In this document: positions 26,850 through 36,374 of the stretch, one piece after another | Numbering within the stretch: position 1 is the first letter of the stretch | Layout: the number at the start of each line of letters is the position of its first letter | Origin: Paraburkholderia tuberum STM678 | GTDB lineage: Bacteria; Pseudomonadota; Gammaproteobacteria; Burkholderiales; Burkholderiaceae | Assembly: GCF_902833905.1 (NCBI RefSeq) | Contig: NZ_CADFGP010000008.1 | Location: 125,608 to 189,607, forward strand | Length of the DNA: 64,000 nt | Direction of reading: 5' to 3' | Program-made: the position numbers and the translations under genes | The notes under the pieces: model-generated | What the model was told of the DNA's origin: nothing | What the model saw: only the letters and a program-made list of their open reading frames with translations | Database searches by the model: none

Positions 26850-27110
26850 ATCCAGTGCAGAACATTTAACATGGCGCCACTTACTGTAAATGAAATCCCA
26901 AAGTCCATGGAATCAAGATAGACGGACGACCCAAAGAAAACCATTCTACGAACGGTCGCTGCAATCCTCCGTTGGCATAGCGCATTCATACGTTTGGATA
27001 CCTCGATGGCATCCAGGAAGTGAGTGTTCGAGTCGGCGATGTACCGGGAGCCAGTCATACGCAGGTGACCGTGTCGACGTTGCCGGGAGACAGCATGCCA
27101 CTCACGAAGT
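26850..27110 (-). repeat. dispersed repeat, copy 2
   Basis: The minus strand reads RMNALCQRRIAATVRRM, then VFFGSSVYLDSMDFGISF, closely matching copy 1 at 17620-17844. Upstream similarity includes ADSNTHF-like and GSRYIA-like stretches. In this copy the frame continues for a further ~45 codons (ending CIQ at 26747), so it may once have been a gene. Confidence 0.6.
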
Positions 27111-27125
27111 CTGAAGGCGACGTGG

Positions 27126-27530
27126 TTGCCGATCTTGATGTTTGGGCCTGTCAGATCTGTTGTCCAGTGTGGCATTTTCCGCCAGCGGGCAATCGACATT
27201 CGCATGTTGCTCGAGACGCAGATCACCGACAACACGATCCGATTCAAGCCGTCAAAGACGGCCGGCACGAGTGGCAAGGTGCTGGACGTTGAGATCACGC
27301 TGCAGATCCGCGCGGTGATCGATCGCGCGAAGGCGATCAAGAAGAAGTACTTGATCACCAGCCCATACCTGTTCCCCACGCAGAAAGGCGGGGCGTATTC
27401 GAAGACCGGGCTTCATTCGATGTGGCGCCGCGCAAAGGATCGCGCCAACGTCACTGACAGCATCCAGGTCAAAGAGCTGCGGGCGCTCGGTGCAACAGAC
27501 GCCGCAAAGGCCGGGAAAGGTGGGTGACTG
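27126..27530 (+). pseudogene. phage-type tyrosine integrase fragment
   Basis: From about residue 27 the frame matches the middle of a phage integrase catalytic domain (ITDNTIRFKPSKT, SPYLFPTQKGGAYSK, then QVKELRALGATDAAKAGKG in place of the His-x-x-Arg region). The N-terminal domain and the C-terminal box with the nucleophilic Tyr are missing. It is joined at about 27530 to a fragment of a different integrase. Confidence 0.7.
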
Positions 27531-27532
27531 TC

Positions 27533-28407
27533 ACGCTGACAGCATCCGACGGGCCGACATCATGTCCGTGCTGGATACCGTCAAGGCGCGCGGTGCCGCG
27601 CGTCTGGCCAACCGGCTGCTCGCCGAACTGAGGCAGATGTTCGGCTTTGCACTGGTGCGCGAGATTGTGGCGGCCGATCCGACGACCGGCATCGAAAAGA
27701 AACACGTTGGTGCTCAGGAGGAGGAACGCGAACGTGTGCTGTCGGAGGCCGAAATCCGCGCGTTGTCAGCCAGACTCGCCGACGCCAATCTGCTCAAGTC
27801 GACGCAGCACGCTGTATGGGTCATGCTCGCGACGCTCACGCGGATCGGCGAACTGACCCGCGCGCGCCGTGCCGACATCGATCTGGCAGCGCGCACCTGA
27901 ATCATTCCGGCGGACCACTCGAAAAACGCGAAGGAGCACACGATCTACCTAAGCGAGTTTGCCAAGACCCACATGCGGGCGCTGCTCGAACTCGGCGGCG
28001 ATGAAGTCTGGCTCTTCCCGGCCGCCCGGCACGACGGGCCAGTGTGTTCCAAGTCCATTACGAAGCAGATCTATGACCGCCAAGGCGCGGCAAGCGGCAC
28101 GCCGTTGCAGCACCGCAGCCAGCACATCGACGCGCTCATCTTACCAGGCGGACGGTGGACCCCTCACGATCTGCGCCGAACGGGCACGACGCTGATGGGC
28201 GAGCTCGGCGTCCATGGCCACGTGATCGAGAAGTGCCTGAACCACCTCGAACAGAACAAGATCAAACGCACCTATCAACGGGCGGTCCGGCAGCAGGAAC
28301 AGGCGGACGCATGGCGCCTGCTCGGCGCACGCCTGGAACTCCTGATGGATATCCCGTCGAACGTCGTGCCACTCCGGCAGGACGCCGCGCTCTCCGTGGC
28401 CGCATAA
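27533..28407 (+). pseudogene. P4-type integrase, N-terminally truncated with an in-frame stop
   Basis: Core-binding domain sequence (ADIMSVLDTVKARGAARLAN) runs into the catalytic domain with TRIGELTRARRADIDL. A TGA at 27898-27900 interrupts the frame exactly where a Trp codon (TGG) is expected before IIPADHSKN. The same frame continues through HDLRRTGTTLMGELGVHG and IKRTYQRAVR, supplying His/Arg, His and Tyr. The N-terminal DUF4102-type domain is absent. One nonsense change plus the 5' loss makes it inactive; a restart at ATG 27973 would yield only the C-terminal half. Confidence 0.8.
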
Positions 28408-28813
28408 AACCTACGGCGAAAGGTGTTCTGCGCGCCGTACGCGCGGACGCTTGCAGTCTTCGTCTCGCGCTCAGGCGATTCGCCGCTCAGCCCCATAACG
28501 GCCTGCCTAGTGCTCAGAGACTTGCGAACGAATTCGGTCAAACCTTTGATGACGCGGAACCGAATAAATTGGACTTGCCGGATTTGCGACGCGAATTTGT
28601 TGGATTCGCAGAAGGGTGAGATTGGCACACGTTGCGCCCGTTGCGAATGGCTGCCGTCGCCAATTGTTGCCGCTCCGCGTCAATTCACTGGTTTCCGATG
28701 CTCAGTACCGTTCCGCACCCATACGCGGGAATATTGCCGAGCCCACGAAAGCAACATCGGAGATCTCTTATGCTTGAAGAGTTCTTTCAGGGCCTTAGGC
28801 AAGGAGAATGACC
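28408..28813. other. gene-free spacer
   Basis: No frame here is clearly coding. One plus-strand frame contains CRICDANLL and CARCEW, a possible two-CxxC peptide starting at ATG 28549, but codon use and context do not support it strongly. Confidence 0.4.
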
Positions 28814-29119
28814 ATGCGCATGCTTCTCAACATACGGATTCCCCACGAGCCATTCAATGCTTTTGTGCGCGATGGCACCATCGAGGAAGTGATGGCAAAG
28901 ATACCTGAAGCGATGAAACCGGAAGCAGCCTATTTTACGGAGCAAAGCGGAGGACGCGGAGCCATCCTCGTCATCAACCCTGATGAGCCATCGCAGACTC
29001 CCGCATTTGCTGAGCCGTGGTTTCTCACGTTCAACGCCGACTGCGAGTTTCGCGTTGTGCTGCTACCGGAAGACCTGCAGAAAGCCGGGTTGGAGATGCT
29101 CGGATCGAAGTGGAAATAG
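28814..29119 (+). CDS. conserved hypothetical protein (DUF3303-like)
   Basis: A 101-residue protein beginning MRMLLNIRIPHEPFNAF, with IPEAMKPEAAYFTEQSGGRG and AEPWFLTFNADCEFRV. Homologues are common in Burkholderiales and are often mislabelled pantothenate synthetase. The fold is probably a ferredoxin-like small domain; function is unknown. The ATG at 28814 is chosen because AAGGAGA lies seven bases upstream, which is too close for the ATG at 28808. Confidence 0.75.
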   Translation: MRMLLNIRIPHEPFNAFVRDGTIEEVMAKIPEAMKPEAAYFTEQSGGRGAILVINPDEPSQTPAFAEPWFLTFNADCEFRVVLLPEDLQKAGLEMLGSKWK

Positions 29120-29211
29120 CAGGCGCTGCATGCCGCGGAGCCAGGCCGCAGCACCGCCAATGAAGCCTTGCGGTCCGCCTTGTCGCGTCAAGAACAGGCT
29201 CTCTTACCAAC

Positions 29212-29559
29212 CTAACGCTGACGGATCGCCGAGTACAAGTTCGCTACCAATCGCGCGGCGACCATGTGCAGGGACTGAGCCGTGGACAAGGTGCGGAACC
29301 CTTCCTGAAAATCCCATGAAGCAATGAGGGGGTGCCCGAGCGTCCTGACGAATGCTCTGCGCATTCTTTCGGTATCGCCAAATCCGGTCTCTCTGGCGAT
29401 CACCGCAAGTGAGAGTTCCCCGGTATCGACGAGGCTGCGAGCGGCATCGACCCGCAGGATGAGCAAGATCGACAAGGTTTTGTACACCAGCAAGACGCGT
29501 ACGTCGTCGGGCGTCCGCGACGGCGAAAGATAGCCGCCCGCGCCCGTGCCGAGATCCAC
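29212..29559 (-). pseudogene. AraC-family regulator, C-terminal fragment
   Basis: The segment DAARSLVDTGELSLAVIARE followed by TGFGDTERMRRAFVRTLG is the second helix-turn-helix of an AraC/XylS (GlxA-type) regulator. The preceding ~40 residues partly read YKTLSILLILRV and do not continue the family, so the sensor domain and first HTH are missing. Confidence 0.65.
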
Positions 29560-29678
29560 CTCGGCGTCGACCGTCAGGTCGGCCGGCAGCGCAACCTACA
29601 ACATCGACGTCGCCATCGACATCGTCTGAACGCCGTCTCCATTACGAAATGCGGTGCCTGGAGCGCGAGGGATGTGCG

Positions 29679-30677
29679 CTACTCGAATGCAACGAGGGCT
29701 TGCGGCGAAGGTGGCAGCGGCGTCACCGTTACGTTGGAAAAGCCGGCTTCGCGGCCCATTTGCTCGAGTTCGCGCGCGGTGTACGCGTCGCCCTGCGGCG
29801 TGGACGCAAGCATCATAAAGGAAAACGCGGCGGCGAACGGCGGCGACACGCGATCCTCGTCGGGAACAAATTCCACCGCGAGCGCTCGCCCTGCGGGACT
29901 GAGGCTCCTGCGGACTTTCGAAAGTAATTCCACGCAGGTTGGCGGATCGAAGTGGTGCAGGAAGTTCGTGACCAGCGCCAGATCGAAATTCGTACCCCAA
30001 TCGACTTCGAACGCACTGCCGGCGACCGTGCGGTAACGCGAACTGACACCGGCCGCTGCGGCGTTCTGCGTCGCGACCTCGAGAACCGGTTGCCAGTCGG
30101 TCGCCACGATTTCCGCGCCGGGGATCGCTTCGGCGATCGCGATTCCGAACAGCCCATGCCCGGCTGCAATGTCCAGCACGCGCTTCGGTGCCTGAGGCCG
30201 CGCACTCACGTGTTGCGCGATGCTCTGTGCGGTTTGTGTCACGAACGGTGCCATCGCACGCGCAAACTTCACCCAGACGGGATGCTCGGGCGCTATGTTG
30301 CCCAGCCCTACGGCTCCTCCGTTGCGAACGAACGCGGCGGGGTCGTCCAGCCACAGTGCCGTCATTTCAGGAGCCGCCAGGAAATCCACGATGCTCCCCA
30401 TCCAGGCCGGCGAGGAAGTCGTCAGGAATGCGGTGGTCGACGGCGTCAATCGGTACTGTCCCGTTTCCTTCTGCAGAAACCCGTGCACGGTCAGAAAGTC
30501 GCAGAGTATGCGCACACCGCGCTCGGCGGCCTTTACCCGCTCGGCTATACGCTTCAGGTCGCCGTGCTCGACCGCTATCGCGGTGAACAGATCGAGCTCG
30601 ACGGCGGCTTTCACCGCGGCAGTCTTCTGATAGGCCATCGCGGCATCGACGAAGGCCTGCGGAGAGATGTCGTCCAT
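29679..30677 (-). CDS. SAM-dependent O-methyltransferase
   Basis: A 332-residue class I methyltransferase. The N-terminal winged-helix dimerisation domain (about 1-95; AMAYQKTAAVKAAVELDLF) precedes the Rossmann domain with motif I VLDIAAGHGLFG (about 168-179), acidic motif II (IVATDWQ) and NFLHHFDP. This is the plant/bacterial O-methyltransferase-2 architecture, which methylates hydroxyl groups of aromatic or polyketide-like compounds. No biosynthetic partners are adjacent. The substrate is unknown. The gene is intact and has a ~600-bp promoter region shared with the aldo/keto reductase. Confidence 0.88.
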   Translation of the reverse strand: MDDISPQAFVDAAMAYQKTAAVKAAVELDLFTAIAVEHGDLKRIAERVKAAERGVRILCDFLTVHGFLQKETGQYRLTPSTTAFLTTSSPAWMGSIVDFLAAPEMTALWLDDPAAFVRNGGAVGLGNIAPEHPVWVKFARAMAPFVTQTAQSIAQHVSARPQAPKRVLDIAAGHGLFGIAIAEAIPGAEIVATDWQPVLEVATQNAAAAGVSSRYRTVAGSAFEVDWGTNFDLALVTNFLHHFDPPTCVELLSKVRRSLSPAGRALAVEFVPDEDRVSPPFAAAFSFMMLASTPQGDAYTARELEQMGREAGFSNVTVTPLPPSPQALVAFE

Positions 30678-32277
<1,600 letters not shown>

Positions 32278-32282
32278 CGCAG

Positions 32283-32345
32283 CGCGGACGATCAGGCGAG
32301 CTCCGCGAGGCAAGCCTCGAGGGTGGCGATCAGGCGGTCGACGTC
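32283..32345 (-). pseudogene. C-terminal scrap of an unidentified gene next to the integrase break
   Basis: Immediately after the integrase frame fails, another minus-strand frame reads TTDVDRLIATLEACLAELA and stops. This is reminiscent of the C-terminus of class V aminotransferase/cysteine desulfurase-like proteins. It marks the other side of the deletion that removed the integrase catalytic domain. Confidence 0.35.
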
Positions 32346-32958
32346 AGTCGTAGAGGCGAGCCGACCGTGCCGGGTTGCTGCCGGTGCGGTGGCCCATGAT
32401 AGTCTCGGCGTCGAGGATGGCCTTGATACGGCCGCGCACCCGGCGCGCGGTTTCCGCCTTTTTCGTCCAGATCGGCTGGAGAATCCGCACGATCATCGCG
32501 GTGTCGATATCGCGCACCCGGACCTCGCCGATCACCGGGTATGCGTACCTCTTGAGCGTATTACCCCACTGTTGGACATGCTTGCGGTTTCGCCACTCGG
32601 GCTCCCGCGCGCAGATGAACGCTTCGGCTGCCTCACGGAACGTCACGTTGGCATCCGCCGAGATATCGAGCAACTGTCGGCGCTGCTGCTCGCGCCGCGC
32701 GAGGATGGGATCAATCTGGTCCCTGACCATCTCGCGGTAGCTGGCGGCCAGTTTCCTCGCCTCGCCAAGCGAGACTCGCGAAACCGGACCGAGGCCCATC
32801 TCCCTCAGGCGGCCGTCAAGCCTGAACCGGAACACCCACGAACGCTCGCCACTGTCCGCGATCTGCATGTAGAGACCACCGCCGTCGGCGTAATGGCCCG
32901 GGGCCACCTCCTTTGCGATCCGCAGTGCGCTGAGCCGGTGCAACTGTCGTCCTGACAT
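32344..32958 (-). pseudogene. truncated selC-type integrase (P4 family)
   Basis: A 204-residue fragment. The N-terminal DUF4102 arm-binding domain (HRLSALRIAKEVAPGHYADG, then RFRLDGRLREMGLG) and the core-binding domain (VTFREAAEAFICAREPEW) are present. The frame ends after RIKAILDAE, so the entire catalytic domain is missing. It begins 167 bases from the selC fragment and reads away from it, the usual arrangement for an island integrase beside its attachment site. It is inactive. It marks an older element in tandem with the prophage. Confidence 0.85.
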
Positions 32959-33124
32959 GATTCCCTCCTACCCACTTACCCATCTTCCTACCCATACTTT
33001 GTGTGTAAATTGTGTGGGACCTTACGGAATCAGCAAGCACGTCGTTACCCATAAACCGCTTTAAAATCAGCGGCCTAGAGGACGTTTTCGGAAGATATCG
33101 GAATGCCCGGGAAGGCCTATGGGG

Positions 33125-33188
33125 CGGAAGGCAGCCGGAGTCGAACCGACCCGAGAGCGTCTGACGCCCCCAACTGGGTTTGAAGACC
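33125..33188 (-). tRNA. selC: 3' fragment of selenocysteine tRNA (attachment site)
   Basis: On the minus strand the sequence runs from the anticodon arm (GGTCTTCAAACCCAGTTGGG, anticodon TCA) through the long variable arm and T arm (GGTTCGACTCC) to the acceptor end CTGCCTTCCG. The 5' half (acceptor, D arm) is absent upstream, so it is not a functional tRNA. It is an att core left by integration into selC, serving as the boundary between the prophage and the older truncated element. Confidence 0.85.
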
Positions 33189-33326
33189 AAACACTACTGA
33201 CTATAAATCAAGGGGTTAGATGATTTACAGTTCCGCAAACAGCTTAAAACGGCTGCCCCGAAAGCCAATCCCAGCAAGGCCCCGTTCTGAATTGCGGAAA
33301 TGGTTTAGAGTTCGGCGCGATTAAGG

Positions 33327-33350
33327 AAAAGGGCGGCAGCAAAGCCGCCC
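33327..33350 (-). terminator. rho-independent terminator
   Basis: On the minus strand GGGCGGC-TTTGCT-GCCGCCC is followed by TTTTCC. It lies 13 bases after the stop of the acyltransferase remnant and would end transcription leaving the prophage on that strand. Confidence 0.75.
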
Positions 33351-33362
33351 GAAGGCGGTTGC

Positions 33363-33620
33363 TCACTGCGCCGGCGCAACCCGCCGCGCAAATTTAATTT
33401 GACCCGATACCTCGCGGATCATAGGTCGCTCGAGACATCGATATGCCAGAGCCCCCAGTGCCAGTGAGACGATGGATACTCCGAGACACGCAATGTCGCC
33501 CGGAAGACAATGGGAACTGTCAGCCAGCAGCAGCTTGATCCCGAGCGGAACTGCAAAGACATGCGTCAGGTAGATCGAGTACGAGGCATCGCCGATCGGC
33601 GAAAGAATGGCATTTAATAA
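33363..33620 (-). pseudogene. C-terminal fragment of an acyltransferase (OafA-like)
   Basis: The frame reads LSPIGDASYSIYLTHVFAVP, a membrane segment, then VSIVSLALGALAYRCLERP before the stop. This is the last ~80 residues of a membrane acyltransferase_3 protein (usual length ~350). Upstream the similarity ends abruptly near 33610. Such O-antigen acetylases are typical phage lysogenic-conversion genes, so this is probably a decayed one. Confidence 0.75.
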
Positions 33621-33638
33621 TTCGGAATCCGGGATATA

Positions 33639-33654
33639 TTGTGTTTTTATACAG
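33639..33654. promoter_or_regulatory. degenerate LexA (SOS)-type box
   Basis: TTGTGTTTTTATACAG fits the CTGT-N8-ACAG consensus with one mismatch (first base). It lies in an AT-rich island between the acyltransferase remnant and the HEPN gene, 222 bp before the latter. It could link cargo expression to SOS induction. The single mismatch lowers confidence. Confidence 0.4.
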
Positions 33655-33875
33655 TATATTGGCGTGACTCAATTTCGATATCCCGACGCTGTGACCGACC
33701 GCCCCTGACGAAGAACGGCCACTTCCCGCTTCAGATGCACGGTCACAATCTTGTACATCTCCATGCCGAGTGAGCAGAATGCCCAGCCTCTGATCATATT
33801 TTCGCGAGACCATATCATGTGAACAATCTATCATCCTAACTGGGTCGGTCGCACTGACTTTATGGAGAGCAGCGT

Positions 33876-35156
33876 ATGACAGAGACACCGGAGCCAAGCG
33901 CACCGAGTTTGCATGATCTACTTGAGCTAGTCGTCAAAAAGGCTGAGGGAATGCGATTTTCAAGTCAGCCGGCGGGATTGGTCGCAGCTTTGAAAAGCCC
34001 TGATTTAGACGTGTGGTTTGCGGCAAGCGAAGCGATTGGAGAGTTGTCGAAAGGCTTGGCTCAGGCTGTCGTGGACGATAAACGCTTCCTTGGCGATGCA
34101 GTGAGACAAGTGAAGTTCGGGTCGGGAACAATGGGTTTCTATCCGCAATTTCTGGGTGCCCATTTAGTGATTAAAGCATTGACGGCTGGGTCAGCCGACG
34201 CCGCAATTGCTTGGCTCACAAAAGTGCTCGGAACAAAAGAAGCCACTGCAAAGACGATTCAGACATTGTGGGGCGTGCCAGTAGCAGATGCCTTTGACTT
34301 GACGCCTAGTGTGAGGATTGTTCCAGTTAGCGACCTAGTTGACAGCGAACAACGTCGGTACATGATGGAGCGAAATTTTCGAACCAACGCGTCGCCATTG
34401 ATGACAATGCTTGAGCACCTGCCGCTTCAGTCGGCTTTGGTCGTCAATCACACTATCTCGCCGCTATTGCACGACCCTTCGCTCGGCGACTACTCCGCAG
34501 CGGACTTCCTTGCCACGAGCGACTTGCTGAAGGAGATCGCGCTTGCTCTGACGGTCGTAGGTCCGAGGATGGCAATTACCGGCTTCCAGTGGTTCGAGTT
34601 TGACGATCCTGACTTTTCTCTCAGCCGTGGTTATTCGACTCAGATTCTCGAAGTATTGCCTTTGCGAATAGACGAGTATCCAGTGCTCGACGCTCACGAA
34701 GCTAAGGAGATCGTTACCGCCTACCTTGGGTTGGACAGAAGCACGCGCCAACTTGTAAGTGTCGCTATGCAACGTATCAGTCAGGCGCTTCGTCGACATA
34801 ACGCGGGCGACGCTGCAGTCGAGTTGTCCACGGCTCTTGAGGCGATGCTTGGGGACAATGCGAAGACGGAAATGACTCACAAGGTCAAGGTCCGTGCTGT
34901 GCGTCTGATTGGTGGCTCAATGGAAGCCCGGGTGAGCAACGCCACGATAATCAGCAAAGCATATAGCATCCGCAGCAAGCTGGTTCATACGGGCCAAGTT
35001 AGTGAGGCCGACACTGAGACGGTTAATGGCCAGCGCGTGCCGGTGAGGCAAATCATTGATCGAGCGTTGCTGCTGTGTGTAGACATTGTGAAGATAATCA
35101 TTCGCCGTGGCGGGATTCCCGACTGGACCGTATTTGATATTACCGAGCACGCATAG
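33876..35156 (+). CDS. prophage cargo protein with C-terminal Apea-like HEPN domain (candidate anti-phage factor)
   Basis: A 426-residue protein on the strand opposite to the phage late genes, at the attachment end of the prophage, and visibly less GC-rich than its neighbours. Residues ~300-400 fit the Apea-like HEPN family: a helix with AAVELSTALEAMLGDN, the spacer TEMTHKVKVRAVRLIG, and the catalytic-type motif YSIRSKLVHTG (Arg366, His371; an R-x4-H HEPN ribonuclease signature). The first ~290 residues are not recognised and may sense infection. HEPN proteins of this group act in abortive-infection defence. GGAGAG lies upstream of the ATG. The assignment of a defence role is inference from domain and position. 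Confidence 0.75.
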   Translation: MTETPEPSAPSLHDLLELVVKKAEGMRFSSQPAGLVAALKSPDLDVWFAASEAIGELSKGLAQAVVDDKRFLGDAVRQVKFGSGTMGFYPQFLGAHLVIKALTAGSADAAIAWLTKVLGTKEATAKTIQTLWGVPVADAFDLTPSVRIVPVSDLVDSEQRRYMMERNFRTNASPLMTMLEHLPLQSALVVNHTISPLLHDPSLGDYSAADFLATSDLLKEIALALTVVGPRMAITGFQWFEFDDPDFSLSRGYSTQILEVLPLRIDEYPVLDAHEAKEIVTAYLGLDRSTRQLVSVAMQRISQALRRHNAGDAAVELSTALEAMLGDNAKTEMTHKVKVRAVRLIGGSMEARVSNATIISKAYSIRSKLVHTGQVSEADTETVNGQRVPVRQIIDRALLLCVDIVKIIIRRGGIPDWTVFDITEHA

Positions 35157-35374
35157 CAAACGATGCCTGCGACGTCTTCTATGCGGACGACCACCAGATG
35201 ATCGACAGCGGACGGTCAAATGTCGAACTTATGTCAAAGACAAGCGACGCTTCATGGCCGGCATCGGCCACTTCCTTGGCCATCGATCCCAGAAATGTGC
35301 GACGAACCGTTCTTTATCGGCTGCTGCTCTCCCCCACTCAGCTTGTACCGGTACGCCTCACCGCCCCTCCCGAT

Positions 35375-35553
35375 TCAGAGAGGTGAAACGCGTCTAGGGC
35401 GAGCAGTCTGTGACTGCGGACCTGATTCGCCCCGATCCTTGCGGTCATCGGGAACCTTGCCAAGAATTTTCTCCCCAATGCTTCGAGCGCCGACTACCCC
35501 CAGGATACCGAACGCCGATGCAATTCCCACCAACGTCCCTATGGGACCCCACA
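35375..35553 (-). pseudogene. C-terminal fragment of a second holin
   Basis: The minus strand reads GPIGTLVGIASAFGILG followed by IGEKILGKVPDDRKD. This parallels the end of the intact holin at 36069-36374 (TGLVGIASALGICG and IGKLPDDRGE). It overlaps the last codons of Rz and lacks the N-terminal half. It is a relic of a recombination between related lysis cassettes. Confidence 0.65.
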
Positions 35554-36072
35554 CACGCGCAGTGCTTCGCGCTCGTACTCCTGCAACGCTGTCAGTTTTC
35601 GGATTGCCCGATCACCGTCCCCGGTGATGCCGAGAAGCGCGTCAGCAGCCGATCCGTCAAGTTCGGCTGTTCCGGCTCCATCAGTTCCGCCGCCGGCGGC
35701 GCCAGCATCGGGCACGCCACTGCCACCGGCTGAAGCGATGCAACTGGCGGTTGCAACGCGCAGCCGGACATCGCCAGTGCGCACGTCGGCGCGCAGAGCA
35801 TCAATCGTCTTTTGAGCATTGGTTTGTTCCGTTCGGTAGGTTTGTTCGACTGCGGCGACAGCCGACGCCGCGCGCACGGTTTCTGCGAGCGCGGCGTCGG
35901 CCGCTGAGGCGGCCATATCGGAGATCGCTCTCAGTTCGGTCTCGTGTTGCTGCCGAGCGTTCGCAAGATCAGTCCCAGCGCTGGCAATCTGCGCGCCGAG
36001 CCGCCACTGCTGCGCGATGCCGGCGACACAACAGCCGAGCGCAAAGCCCGCGATAAGCGCTTTCCAGTTCAA
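35539..36072 (-). CDS. Rz-like inner-membrane spanin
   Basis: A 177-residue protein with an N-terminal signal anchor (LIAGFALGCCVAGIAQQW), a long alanine-rich coiled coil (about 30-100) and a C-terminal segment ending EYEREALRVCGVP. This is the architecture of i-spanins (Rz, DUF2514-like), which pair with an outer-membrane lipoprotein to fuse the membranes in the last step of lysis. It starts within the end of the holin gene. The o-spanin is nested in another frame. A Gly/Ala-rich insert (about 115-140) overlaps the nested gene. Confidence 0.85.
   Translation of the reverse strand: MNWKALIAGFALGCCVAGIAQQWRLGAQIASAGTDLANARQQHETELRAISDMAASAADAALAETVRAASAVAAVEQTYRTEQTNAQKTIDALRADVRTGDVRLRVATASCIASAGGSGVPDAGAAGGGTDGAGTAELDGSAADALLGITGDGDRAIRKLTALQEYEREALRVCGVP
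35592..35819 (-). CDS. Rz1-like outer-membrane spanin lipoprotein, nested in Rz
   Basis: A 75-residue frame entirely inside the Rz gene. A lipobox (CALAMSGC) is followed by a proline-rich mature part (QPPVASLQPVAVACPMLAPP), the signature of o-spanins. The ATG at 35819 is a plausible start, with alternatives seven residues later. Complete embedding in Rz in a different frame is the lambda-like arrangement. Confidence 0.8.
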   Translation of the reverse strand: MLKRRLMLCAPTCALAMSGCALQPPVASLQPVAVACPMLAPPAAELMEPEQPNLTDRLLTRFSASPGTVIGQSEN

Positions 36073-36374
36073 CTGTCCCCCTCGCCCCGATCGTCGGGAA
36101 GCTTGCCGATGTACTTGTGCACAACGGCCTCAAGCACTACTTGCCCGCAAATGCCTAGCGCCGAAGCGATGCCGACCAGGCCCGTCGCCGGAAGATCCGG
36201 AAACACAGTCAGCGCGGCCCCGGCGCTCATGGACAGGCCCGCACCGATAATGATCCGCCCGGCCACAACCCGCACCTCGAAGCGTTCGCCGCTCAACAGC
36301 CACTTGGCGAAACCGATCACGGCCCCCACACCGAACAGCGTCAAGAGCTCCTTTTCGTGCTCGTTCAGTTGCAT
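36069..36374 (-). CDS. phage holin
   Basis: A 101-residue protein with membrane segments at about 12-26 (LFGVGAVIGFAKWLL), 36-55 (VAGRIIIGAGLSMSAGAALT) and 60-80 (ATGLVGIASALGICGQVVL) and a charged C-terminus (LPDDRGEGDS). This fits phage holins of the lysis-protein-S type, which time lysis by opening the inner membrane. The ATG at 36374 has AGGAGG upstream and shares a base with the endolysin stop. Confidence 0.85.
   Translation of the reverse strand: MQLNEHEKELLTLFGVGAVIGFAKWLLSGERFEVRVVAGRIIIGAGLSMSAGAALTVFPDLPATGLVGIASALGICGQVVLEAVVHKYIGKLPDDRGEGDS

Noticed and set aside
28423..28908. Two-CxxC frame (CRICDAN, CARCEW) as a zinc protein
   Set aside because: Overlaps the start of the DUF3303-like gene, lacks a ribosome binding site, and competing frames look equally open.
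33125..33188. A functional tRNA gene
   Set aside because: Only the anticodon-to-3' part is present; acceptor 5' strand and D arm are missing.
33520..33903. 127-codon minus-strand frame between the acyltransferase relic and the HEPN gene
   Set aside because: Overlaps both in other frames and shows no family; the region is better explained as promoter and relic.
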